Source of the DNA: Neckera pumila | Taxonomy: Eukaryota > Streptophyta > Bryopsida > Hypnales > Neckeraceae | Direction: 5' to 3' | Assembly: GCA_963969595.1 (NCBI GenBank) | Contig: OZ018408.1 | Coordinates: 21,883,823-21,947,822, forward strand | Length of the DNA: 64,000 nucleotides | Part shown: piece after piece, positions 1 through 10,513 of the stretch | Position numbering within the stretch: the stretch's first letter is position 1 | Layout: each line of letters opens with the position of its first letter | The notes under the pieces: generated by a model | The model's input: the letters and a program-made list of their open reading frames with translations, nothing else | Told to the model about the DNA's origin: nothing | Databases searched by the model: none | Program-made: the position numbers and the translations under genes

Positions 1-527
1 TAGGAAAATGGGCATAAAGTAGAAGAAAAAAAAATAGGGGCAAATTTATTAAGAACTAATATCTAAATATAACCCTTCAAATATTTTTTTTTGATATACT
101 TATATATGGATTACAAGGTACAATGAAGTACCCGAGAGTGACTATATTATGATGTTCTCTAGCCCAAAACTATTGTGATTGTTATAATCCATACATTAGA
201 TTAGACTTTTTGTTTTGTTTTGTTTTGTTGTATTTATTAAAGTGAGATTGTTTTGTGGCATTCCGTCATGGTAGAAAGATATTGAATATTGAAAATCTTA
301 TGAATTGAGAAATTAGAAAATTACTTATACTTTTATTTTATTATATTGTGGCAACAACACATGGCGTATTAGTTATATATTGAAGTCAAAAGTAATGTAA
401 ATTCGCATATCTTGATCTAAAATGTTCATGAAAAGCCATTTTTCACATAATTTTGTGGCACGTAGACACCTTCATTGTTTGAAATTTAGTTTAATTTTGC
501 AATTTTCCTTTTTAAAATCTTGTTATT
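1..527. other. AT-rich non-coding DNA, possible retro-like fragment
   Basis: This is AT-rich sequence with no convincing coding potential. A stretch from about 195 to 400 (a TTTTG run, then an AATTAGAAAATTACTT motif) resembles the tail of the insertion at 47061-47517, so part of it may be another copy of the same interspersed sequence. No ends or duplications could be fixed. Confidence 0.3.
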
Positions 528-1215
528 GACCCTTTCACCCAAAAGTTCCAAGACCATTTTTTCATCAATAATTGCTCAACATTGCCATTTCTAGTGCAAA
601 GAGTAAAGATTTAAACTGCAAGATCTTGCTATAGACTAGTAAAAGAATGTGTGGAAGAAATTTAAGCAATTTCTTTTGCATAGATTGTAATATTTATGCA
701 TTCAAAGTGAAGAAACCATGTTTTTTTCCATTGTAACAAAATAACTTATCTTCTTAACTCAAAATCTTTGCATTTCAAATTTTGAAATTAAAACTTTTTA
801 TCATGAAGAATTGTATTGATAGCATATAAAAGAAAATTCAAAAAAAAAATAACATGATTTCATTCTTTAAGTAGAAGTAGATACATGATAGAGGGAAAAT
901 TAGATTCTAGTAATAGTATAAAGATGGAATTGAAACGCATTAATTCCAATAGTGAGGTTGCTCTAACAATTAAAGTCTACTATATCAAATTTCTTTTTTT
1001 TTGAAAAATTTAAAAATAGAATCAATTCTTTCAAATCTCTTTTTATCAATACTTTATTTTTTTCAAGAAGATGCTCTAATTGCCCACTAAATAAGATGCT
1101 TCATAATTTTCTCATAACCTATCCAAATGGAATGAACCACATCTTTTCATATAAACACAAATATAATCTATTTTATTTTGTCAAAAACCACTCAAATTGT
1201 TTGCCACTTTCAATG
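528..1215 (+). mobile_element. Degraded copy of the TTAA element, type B
   Basis: The order of internal landmarks matches intact type B copies. These are a CAAAACTGCCATTT-like segment, an AGTATGAGAATGTGTGG-like segment, a run about a GTAGAAGTAGRTAC motif, and the AGAAGATGCTCTAA motif near 1068. Sequence divergence is high and neither terminus is clear, so this is an old fossil. The identification rests on collinear similarity only. It has no coding capacity. Confidence 0.35.
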
Positions 1216-2756
1216 CAAATAACAAAAAAAAATTAAAAATTTGTTTTCTTTTGCATATCCAACTAAAGGATCTTGCACTAGACTAGTATGAATCCATACC
1301 TACCCTAGATGTTGGACCTTTATGTACATATATGCCACAATTTTTGGTTCCAAAATTGTACAACTTTAACTTACACTTGTAAAATGCTCAAATATCAGAT
1401 GCTCAAACTTATTAGTCCAACTAAGAAGAGTCAAATCTCCAAGCTATTCCACAATAACTCTTCACTCAAAAGGGGCATTATCTGTAATTGTAAGAGAGTT
1501 GGAGATACAATGCGTTTTTTATTATTATTGAAAACAAACACTATATAAAGAAGGAACAAGCCACCAAAGTTCAGCATCATTCAAAAATGTCTGAATTTTG
1601 AACTTTGAATTGCTCCAAAACATTCAAAACAACTTGGATTGACATGAAAATTTTACAACATTGGACTTCAAGGGGAATATAATCCAACAAATTTTATTGA
1701 AAACTACATTGGATGAAGTAGATAGAAGCCCTCAAAGTTGCAACCATCAAAATGCAATTTGGTGAACTCAAATTGAATCCGTGAACCTCAAATGGCTTTC
1801 AAAAATCAATACATCTTAAATTGAGTTGAAAATTTTACCACTAAATAAAAAAGAGAATATATGTTTTTCAACAAATTTTGTTACATTTTGATGTTGGATA
1901 CAATGACTTCTAATTCTAATTGGTTGAATTTGACAACCTACTTGACTTAATGTGACTATGGTTGCTCTATGCTATACTTGATGGTTTTCACCAACATTCA
2001 TCATCATATGTACTAGCTTTGTAAGTTTTTTTAATAAATCAGTCAGACTAAAAACAATTTGATAGAGAAAAGGGTTAAAATTGAACCTCCAAAGAGGTTG
2101 CTTGGTAATGCAAAACCAGTACATCTTGGATTGAGTTGAAAATTTTTGGCCAAAAATTGCATGATGAATTCAAAAATTTTGTCATCATTAACCAATCCAT
2201 CTCCACCATCTCATAAATTTGGGTGGAAAGAGCCTTCTGAACTCACTAATTGGGCCAAGAAATTGCATATTGAACTCAAAAATTTGTCATTATTCTCCAA
2301 TCCATCTCCACGATCTCATAAATCTCATGATGGTTCCATCATAGAGGATGAAGCATATGCCATGTGTGGTTGTAAAGAGGATATGGCCACCCTCATATTC
2401 ATTGCACTAGTATTAAAATTAGTAAGAAAACTCAAAGCCTCTTTGTAGGTTCAATTTTCTTCTAATGAAACTTTGAGAAATTTATACAAGATAGAAACAC
2501 ATACAAGATAGAGAAATTCTATTCACCATAAGTCACATATAGCCTCTATAATGTGTAGCATTTCTTGTCAAATACTTGGAGGCTTCTCAATGGTCCATTC
2601 TATTTCTTATACCAATTTGGCCTAAAAAGGTCATATTTATTAAATTGAAAGAAAATACACATATTGGGACATTCATGCATTTTGTTTCAAAGATAGTTGC
2701 TGAAACAAAGATAAATAGAAGACAACCTATGGTTAATAAATCAAGGGATTACAAAA
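1216..2756. other. AT-rich intergenic DNA
   Basis: No gene, RNA or element could be supported. Short open frames here (for example 2146-2448 on the plus strand) have the Lys/Asn/Ser-rich composition of random AT-rich DNA. Confidence 0.5.
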
Positions 2757-2760
2757 TAAA

Positions 2761-4270
2761 CCCCTAATGGCCAGGGACTATCATTTTCACCAAAATCGCT
2801 CCAAGGCTGTCATTTCTAATACAAGTACCAAATTCTAGAAAAAAACATTTTTGGACACATGTAACCGTAGGATCTTTTAGTGAGCCTATTTGGAAAGATG
2901 TAGAAAAAATTTCAGAATTTTCCACCTTATAGATTGGAAGATATTAGTGTTTGAATTGACAAAATCCCTATTTTTGGCCTTGCAAAAAATCGGGCAGCTG
3001 CACTTTACAAGTTCGCATTTGTATAAATTTTTTTCCAAAATGGTGGTTACTCCTTGGATTCATTCTTCAAAGCAAGTTGGCTACACGCTTGAAAAATTTC
3101 AGATCATTTGCAATTGTACAGTCGGGTACAGGAACCTTATGAATTTTTGCGTCTTGTTGAGATTTGGTGAACTTTGAGAGGCCGTTGTATGCTCAAAAAT
3201 GAATGAAATTTCAAATTGTAAACTGCAATGGAATTAGACTCAAGTCTACTTTATCTTCATTGGAAACATATATATGTAAATGAAAATCATAAAAAAAGTT
3301 TGATGTTTTCTATACACTATCTACCATCTAGTGTTGCCACCATTTTTGAAAGCATTTAATGGTCTATATTAGAAATGAGCCTTCACAATTGCTTTAGAGA
3401 TACTTGATTTCATACCACTTGAATTGCTTGTTCTTCACCCCATTGCAAAAAATCTTTGACTATCTTCTAAAGGTTCCCTATGAAATGGTACACAATGTAT
3501 GAAAGACATCCAAATTGTTGTATGATTTTAAATTATTCATATTTTATTTAGTATGAAGTTGAAGTTTCACTTGATTGCACTTCCAACACAATTTGCAATT
3601 TCAAAATTGGATCATTTTTGAGCATGCTAGAGCTTCTTGAAGTTGATGAACTTTCTAGTGAAAATTGCTTGAAAAAATTCGTAAGGTTCCTGTACCCGAT
3701 TGTACAACATATAGGAAAAAATGAGTATGTAGAAAGAAGTAGATAATTTAATTATGGAATTGAAAATGTCAATCCCAACAGTTGTAATGTTGTAATGTTG
3801 TATTAAACAATCTACATCCTATGCTTTTATTTTTTCCAAAAAAATTAAATATTGTGTTAAATAAAGGATTCCAAAGTTTATTTTAGAGTAAGGAATCTAT
3901 AACTGCCCGCAAACTAGAACACCTCATAATTTTAATCTCATAAATCAAAATGGAATGATTCAAAGCTTTCCACATATTAAAAATTGAGAAAACCAATTAT
4001 ACATTTTTAATTTTTAAAAAGTGATTTTTCAGAATTTTTTTGAGTTGACCGTTGGCCGTTGAAAATGACATATCATGCAATAACTTTTTAAGCATGTAGT
4101 CAAAAGTTCTGAAAATTATTGGGCCTTAAATCTACTCCTTGGGCACATGTTGAAATTTCATGTTGGCTCTCATGTGAAAATCTCAAAGAAAAAAAATAAA
4201 ACTTATGTTTGTAGTGAGCTGCCCAAATTTGCTATGTTGCCAAAAAAACGTTGTTTGGTCCTTTAGGGAT
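2761..4270 (-). mobile_element. TTAA element type A, old copy, interrupted
   Basis: The left end CCCCTAATGGCC and right end GGTCCTTTAGGGA are degenerate forms of the family terminus. The flanks (ATAAA and TTTAA) are decayed TTAA. Internally it is collinear in reverse with the type A copies at 44076-45009 and 25436-26360. After removal of the 584-bp insert at 3119-3702 it is about 0.92 kb, like its sisters. There is no transposase frame, so it is non-autonomous. Confidence 0.75.
3119..3702. mobile_element. 584-bp TA-targeting MITE (Tc1/mariner-like)
   Basis: The terminal inverted repeats run for about 30 bp. The left end begins CAGTCGGGTACAGGAACC and the right end reads GGTTCCTGTACCCGATTG. 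Both sides carry TA (3117-3118 and 3703-3704). The interruption lies in the type A element at 2761-4270. The uninterrupted sister at 25436-26360 has the continuous sequence ATTGTACAACATATAGG, which fixes the insertion boundaries. A TA duplication with a CAGT terminus is typical of Tc1/mariner elements. It has no coding capacity. Confidence 0.8.
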
Positions 4271-4274
4271 TTAA

Positions 4275-4783
4275 AATAGACACCAACATGAAAGTATGTG
4301 ATATTTTGAAAAGTCTTAAAACAATCAAAGACCAATAAAATAAGGAAATGGAAAGATGAGAAATAGATTTTCACATGAGAGGCCAAAAAGTATATGACAT
4401 TTTGAAAAGTGGGTCACTTTACATTGAAGGACATCAATTTATTTGAGAACCAATATACATATTAAACAATTCATTTTACTTCTAAGGAAATGAAATCACA
4501 AATATTCTAATGGATATATTAGTATAAAAGTGTATTGGCTTAGTACGCATGAAGCAGTCTACTTTGGTGAAAGCTGTTTTTTATATATGAATGACTATTC
4601 TATTTACAATAACAAGAGGTTTATAAAATATATTGCTTTGTAGATATAAATCACTCGGCTATCCATCACTCTTATTTGAAGAACTTCTCTTTGTTGCCTC
4701 CAATGTTTTTAGTTCAACAAACCCTCTAAGGATATCCTTGTGTTGAGAAGGCTTGGGCGGCGTTGGGCGGTCTACTTCTATTA
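4275..4783. other. Intergenic DNA, nothing recognised
   Basis: AT-rich sequence between two TTAA elements. I see no gene or repeat boundary in it. Confidence 0.5.
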
Positions 4784-4787
4784 TTAA

Positions 4788-5708
4788 CCCCTAAAGGACC
4801 ATTGTTCCTTTGGAAGACAAATGGAGTTTCGGGCACGTACCTACGGGCTCAATTTTTGTCATGATTTTTTGAAACTTTTTTTGGAGATAGAAAAATTGAT
4901 AAGCTTTGTGGGAATATAATTTTTTTTCAATCAGTGCCCGGGAACAAAAGTTATGCCCAAATAAGCTCAAAACAGGGGAGAGGGGGCAGCAAAAAACTTT
5001 TGCAAAATAATTAATTTTTTTACATTTTTTTTTCGCTTATAGATTATATTTTTGTCTATTTGGGAAGCTTTGATTCATTTCATTTGGATTTTCTATGAGA
5101 AAGTTATAGACAATCTTGTTTTTTGGGCAATTAGAGCATCTTCTTGAAAAAATAATTTGTAGAGTTCATTTTGGAATGCAATTTTTGCAATTTTTCAAAT
5201 AAAAAAGTTCCACATGGTTTAGTTTTTGTGCTAGAACAATCTCACCATTGGAATTCGTGCAGTTTAATTCCATCTAAAAGATATGAATATTTTAGATTTT
5301 CCTTCTATCTTGTACCTACTTCTACTTGGCAATTTTTTTAAGAATGAAAATTAAGTTTTTTTGAATTTCTTTTTTTTCCCTAGACTCTCAACCCAATTTT
5401 CCACTAGAAAGATTTAAAGCTCAAAACTCTGTAGTGTAAAATATTTAAGTTAAAAATGTTCAAAGTCAAAAAGTCTAGTCCCGCAATGTGCTGAAAAACT
5501 TTTTTTTTCCACTTCATACGCAGATATCTTGCAATCTGTGCGGTCAAAAATTCTGAAATTTTTTCCACACATTCTCATACTAGCTAGGTATAAGATCCTA
5601 TGGTTAGATGTGCCAAAAAAAACATTTTTCAATTTTTTTTACTCTTTGCTCTAGAAATGGCAGTTTTGAGAGTTTTTTGGCAAAAAAAAGGCCTTGGTCC
5701 TTTAGGGG
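4788..5708 (-). mobile_element. TTAA element type B, 921 bp, reverse orientation
   Basis: It begins CCCCTAAAGGACC after TTAA (4784-4787) and ends GGTCCTTTAGGGG before TAAA, which I read as a one-base-shifted or mutated TTAA. Internal landmarks (TCAGTGCCCGGGAAC, GGCAATTAGAGCATCTTC, ATCTTGCAATCTGTGCGG) match the type B copies at 24666-26502 and 46616-48009 in reverse. It has no transposase and is non-autonomous. Termini and target fit the piggyBac superfamily. Confidence 0.85.
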
Positions 5709-5712
5709 TAAA

Positions 5713-7502
5713 ACACACCATACATTTCCATGCCAAGTGATCCACTCTCCTTGCCCCTTCACTTGCATGCACTTCTAGAAGTCTTGGAGTTTAAAGAGAT
5801 TTAGAAACTAGAGGAGGTAGCCTTGGTTGCAAAATATTGACAATACATACTTCCGTACGAGTCTGCAGTTCTAGTTGATTGTGAGTCGATTGATTGTCGA
5901 TTGCCTTGAAGAACTATACGATGGGAAATAGGGTCAATAGAAGGCAAAGATCCACTTCTCATAGTTTTGACTATATAATTAGATCAAATCCTTTGCATCC
6001 TAGATAATGGGTCTCTTCCCTCTAGATCCTTATATGTGGAATTTGTTTTCAGGTCGCTCATGTTGAGAGGATGATGCATATATGCAACTAGTAACAAAAT
6101 TCCATCGTTGATGCAATGTTCTTTACCATCTCTTTCAACATCTGTGTAGAGTTTACTATACGAGGTAATCTAGATACATGGAGTTGGCAAATACAAACAC
6201 AGTTGACTTGGTATAGAGGCTTCCCATTTCAATGAGGACAATGAACAAATAAATAGGGGACCTAACCGGTCCCTGACTTGGCGGACTATCTATAATGCCT
6301 TCTTCCACATTTCCCCTCAAGAAGTTGATGACTGCCAATGCAACATCCATGGTAATGCACATTATGTAAGGCCCCAAATAACCATTCCCTCCAGCTGAAC
6401 CAAACCTCATTGAAAGATTTGCCTTTGATCCAAACAGCAGACTCCTTGTCAATCGCTGCTCCCAGGGACAAAGTATACATAGAACTAATCTTCCAACCTA
6501 AACCAAATTCACAGTGAGAATTTACAAACAATAAATCCTTCCCTTTATAGTTTCCAAAAATAAAATTTATAATCCACAACAATGATTTCTTCTATGAGTG
6601 CATGTGATACTATTCTATCACACTATTTTGAATTAGTGAAATAAAAAATACCCTCAACTCAAGGAAAAAGACAAAGTTATCTACTACATCTCTAGTGAAG
6701 TGGTGATCTTTTTTAAATGAACCACTAGCTAGATTTTTAATTTTGATAATTTTTTTTGTTTTTTGGCAACAAAAGTAGTTAGATGTAGGTTTTAATGTCA
6801 TATTCACACCATCACAATAGCTGTCCTTTACATTTGTCTATGATTTGTACAAAAATGTTATAGAGATTTTTCAATTGTTGTCCTATAACTATATTTATTG
6901 ATCTAAACTTATCTTTGAGTTGAGAATAAATACATAGCATTAAGGACTTTACTTCCCTCAAAGATCTAGTTCATTGTGTTCTTCTTAATTCATTGAATTT
7001 TCTTCATTTATCCATTGAATTATTTTTTAGTTGCAATAAATTTGACTTAAAGATATTATTGCCTTTGGAATGATAATCTAGAGATTGTTTACATTGGTGC
7101 CTCTACCATATTTAATGTAAACAAGTTTTGTCTTGAAACTATGTTAAATTTATCCTTGAATTGAAGATATACCAGTTAGATGACAAAATAGATTTTTATC
7201 TTCAATATTATCTCTTAGCTTTTGTCTTAAATTCTTTTGCTTTGGGTTTCAAATCATCCTTGTTCTAGCTGTCCTATGTGAAGGTCAGATTCAGACATAA
7301 ATTAAGTATTTTTTGAAATGTCTAAATGTTTGGAATATTCCAAGTGAAATGTTTAAAATGTTGTAGAAATTTTTGAATATTTTCGAAAACCTACATCAAG
7401 CCTTAAGCCTTGCATGACAAGTTTTTCAAATATGAAAACCTAAAAATTGCCGAATACAAAAGAGTTTGGACGCCCAAATGTAGAAACACTAATACCAGCT
7501 GT
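5713..7502. other. AT-rich intergenic DNA with one possible gene relic
   Basis: Mostly featureless. The segment 6156-6582 is described separately as a possible pseudogene on the minus strand. No other coding or repeat structure was recognised. Confidence 0.4.
6156..6582 (-). pseudogene. Possible frameshifted gene fragment, family not recognised
   Basis: Two overlapping minus-strand frames together read like one protein. The first carries GWKISSMYTLSLGAAIDKES and AVWIKGKSFNEVWFS. The second continues with GGNGYLGPYIMCITMDVALA and VINFLRGNVEEGIID. Switching frame near 6390-6400 joins them. The composition (Gly-rich turns, hydrophobic helix, few Lys/Asn runs) is unlike random AT-rich translation in this region. 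I cannot name the family. It could equally be chance, or an exon fragment captured by a transposon. Confidence 0.25.
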
Positions 7503-7789
7503 CATTAGATGAGATTTGGGGTCTTGGAGGGCCGTTTCAGGCCCGTTTTTTGATCTGACCAAATTTAGTGAACGTTGGTACGGGCGTGTTAGAATTAAAA
7601 ATAAAAAACAAAATAAATAAATAAATATATATATATATATATATCATTTTAAGCAATTTAAAAAATAAAAAATAAAAAATGACATGGCAGTTGCTGTGCC
7701 ACGTCAGCCAGCTGCTGCAGCTGCGTTCCCACAGTCTGGGAATGCAGGGGAAATCGGAGCCCTCCAAGCCCCCTGAATCTCATCTAATG
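7503..7789. mobile_element. CATTAG-family MITE, 287 bp
   Basis: The inverted ends run from CATTAGATGAGATT with a CTTGGAGGG block on the left to CCTCCAAGCC and AATCTCATCTAATG on the right. The interior has an AT-rich core with an (AT)n run at about 7626-7644. It also has a subterminal palindrome around GGCA...TGCCACGTCA (7684-7710). Three more copies in the window share the CATTAG terminus. No target duplication could be recognised, so the superfamily is open. Confidence 0.65.
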
Positions 7790-8173
7790 TCTAACCCTTT
7801 GCGCATGAAAAAGAAATTATTTTGGCACTCAAGTGTTGAATCACCCTTCATGTATGAATCAGACCTTCAAGTACCTTCAAGTAATTGAAGAACTAAAGAT
7901 TTTAACCCTGAAAAGAACATTTTATGTCCGAACTTAGTCAAACTTCATTAGATTTCCATATTAAAATACATGTTTCAAAAATTTGATATTTTTTAACATA
8001 TAATAATTATGTCTAAAATTTATTCTTATTTTTTCATAATTGAAAACATCAAATTTAATTTTATACAGTTTTTTTTTATTTAAAAAAATTGTAGTAATTA
8101 CAAAATGCTTAAAATAGTATGAAATGTTTATGAAAATTGGAAACAATAGGGATTGTTACACTTTTTCACCCAT

Positions 8174-8257
8174 TCTCAATCTTTAGAGAATGGAGACGTG
8201 ACACTCTCTTGTTGATTCTCCTTGGTTTGTGAAGGTCCCATTCTCTAAAGATTGAGA
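8174..8257. repeat. 20-bp perfect inverted repeat
   Basis: The segment 8174-8193 (TCTCAATCTTTAGAGAATGG) recurs as its exact reverse complement at 8238-8257, separated by 44 bases. This can form a hairpin. Its function is unknown. It lies just inside the left end of the possible 2-kb element. Confidence 0.7.
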
Positions 8258-8355
8258 AGGACCATTCTTTTTCTTTGGAGGAGAAGAATGGACGTGAAGA
8301 AGATTTTGTGAGTGAAGTTTCATCTTGCTTTCACCCCTCGACTGTCGATTTCACT

Positions 8356-8808
8356 AGGGGTAGTCACAGTGTCTTCACTCCACCAAAATTCGCAAAAGAA
8401 TGAGAAAAACAAGGAGCCAATGGGGAGCCTGAATTCATGAAGAAATTGTGACTATTCCTTTTTGGTGTGTCGAGTATGGAGGATCAAAATCTGGCGAATG
8501 CTTTTACTCGTGCGACTATATCGGCAACCTCCGGGGTGAGATCGGCAACCTTTGGCGTGAAATGAGCAGCCTCTTGGGTGAAAGCAATAGTCCCCAAGGT
8601 GAAAGCAACAGCCTCTGAGGTGAAAGCGGCAACAAGATTCGCACGCTAACGCTTCGCGACGCCCATTATTCACCTCCGCAGGAGACTAATGTGCGTTGCA
8701 AAGCTTTCACAGAAGAAGCTCGCAGAGGCGATGGAAAGCTAACCGACAGCCGACACATCCCCATTCGCATGACAATTTTCTTGGAGTGAAGACACTGTGA
8801 CTACCCCT
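8356..8808. mobile_element. 453-bp element with perfect 27-bp terminal inverted repeats
   Basis: Positions 8356-8382 and 8782-8808 are perfect reverse complements, beginning AGGGGTAGTCACAG. Both outer flanks read ACT, compatible with a 3-bp duplication as made by CACTA or PIF/Harbinger elements. If one base is trimmed, the flanks read TA instead. The interior contains a 21-bp tandem repeat (8528-8632). No transposase is present. Identical ends suggest recent activity. Confidence 0.65.
8528..8632. repeat. 21-bp tandem repeat, five imperfect units
   Basis: Five consecutive 21-bp units share a GGTGAAAGC core (for example CCTCTGAGGTGAAAGCGGCAA). The period is a multiple of three, so the minus strand reads a short Cys/His-rich repeat peptide. 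There is no gene context, so coding function is doubtful. Confidence 0.7.
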
Positions 8809-10513
8809 ACTGTCGTTGTTGCTGGAGAGCTCGATCGCTGGAGAGCTTGCGGTGGTAGCGGCTGTGCACATAGCTGCGTTTCAAAGGAGGTATTCCGCTC
8901 CTTGAATTAATTGCCATATTTTGCAGGTTTTCAGACCCCGGAGTTTTTGTTTCAAAGTTTCTGTAGAAGTGTTGTGAATTCGGTTTTGCATGGGCTCTGA
9001 AGTCTCCTTGCAATATCGTTGCCGTTTGATTAGGGTTTAACCATCTTTCTTATGTCGGAAGTGATTTTGTTGCCTACATGTTTGCTAAACTAGGGGTTCT
9101 GAATCCCACAAACTTCTTGTTTAGGGTTCGTAACCAGGCCTTCCAAAATCCCAAAGCTAACTCTAATGTCGTCCTCATGAAGCGTTACTGTCTCATGAAA
9201 CTGTCTGTATTCTTGAAAATTACGGGAGGCAGTAGACAACAGTACAAATCTAATGAGGCAATTAAGGTGGGTACCCTCAAAACCGCCACTAAATGCTACT
9301 GTGCCTAATTAATATTATTAATTTGGATACTGTATGCACAAGTTATGAAGGAACAAAGTTTGGTTCTAAAAGCATTTCTTCCACATAGGTATATAACTGA
9401 TTCTGAAAATCTTCACAAAGTGTAGATGGCGGTTTAAGGTCAGTGGCACATTTGGGAGTGCCTACCTTACAATATTCAAGCAATGAGGCCCAATATAATG
9501 AGGCAATATATTCAGGCAATATAATCAGTAGTGAGTACCCATTAGTTTTAACCATAACCATGTCAACAGGTGGAACACTCTAGCCTGTCTAATTGGGTCA
9601 CTGCGCACTCTAAAACTACCCCATGCAGAAGAAGCAAGTAAGGTGGAAGCACCCAAAATTGTCAAAATTAAGCAATTCAATATAGTTGGAGGCAATTTGT
9701 CCTAAAATTCATATTTTGTAGTATTGGCAAGTGAAAATCATGAATATTAAAAAAAAATAGTTTTTTTGGATGTGGTATGTAATTTCTATGATTTTTCAAA
9801 GATACCGCTCTATAGACCATTGAAACTGTCACATAGGTGGATCCAAAACTCAAATCAACAAAAACCAGATAAGAACAAATGAGAGTTAGGTATGTGTTCT
9901 TCAAGTGCGTTAGCAAATCAGAGCCAAGCATTTCAAGGACACATTAATGAGAAGTCTAGGGATAGAAATAGTGACAATCTAAGGTACAGGAATGGGAGCA
10001 GGGACGCTAATGGGTGTTTCTACCTTAATCCCATGGACCATTCTCCATTCTCCACACAACAGAAAAGGGTGTCACACCTTCTTCATGGACAAAAGCTTCT
10101 CTTTTCACTCCACAACTTCCATTCTTCATAGAATTTTCATTCTCGGAGAAGGTGTGACAAACCCTAATGTTTCCAAGGCCGTACCCATAATTACGGTTGG
10201 TTTGATCCTGAGTTGGAGATTACTCACTCGAACGAACTCCAAACATTCGATCTGAAGGTTTCACCGAGGACGTTTTGAAAACTCATAGATAAATTGTCCT
10301 CAAGGGCGTTGTGGTAAAGGCCTGAATCCACAAAAGCAAAGTTCAACTTCAGTCCCAAAAAATGAGCATGGTCAAAACATGGTCATAGACTGAAACTGAG
10401 CTAGCATGGTTGGAGTTTTAATCAACTAATGACCAGTCGATTTGAGACGTCAGGTTCGTCTTCGAATCTCGAAGTTGTAAAAGGAACATGTTTAATTGAA
10501 GCGAAAAGACGAA
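8809..10513. other. Intergenic region downstream of QSOX
   Basis: Moderately GC-rich at 8810-9300 and AT-rich afterwards. No gene was recognised on either strand. The part nearest 10513 should contain the 3' UTR and poly(A) region of QSOX, but no signal could be assigned with confidence. Confidence 0.4.

Larger units (their letters stand above)
8139..10175. repeat. Possible 2-kb element bounded by diverged inverted repeats
   Basis: The left boundary reads TTGGAAACAATAGGGATTG and continues TTACACTTTTTC. The right boundary, read in reverse complement, is TTGGAAACATTAGGGTTTG then TCACACCTTCTC. The two agree over roughly 30 bases with few mismatches. Inside lie a hairpin (8174-8257), the 453-bp element at 8356-8808, and unrecognised moderately GC-rich sequence. 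No target duplication was seen. It could be a large non-autonomous element or two independent copies of a shorter one. Confidence 0.3.

Noticed and set aside
7503..7789. Helitron interpretation of the CATTAG elements (TC start, CTAA end)
   Set aside because: Ends are inverted repeats of about 30 bp, and the required A/T flanks are absent in most copies.
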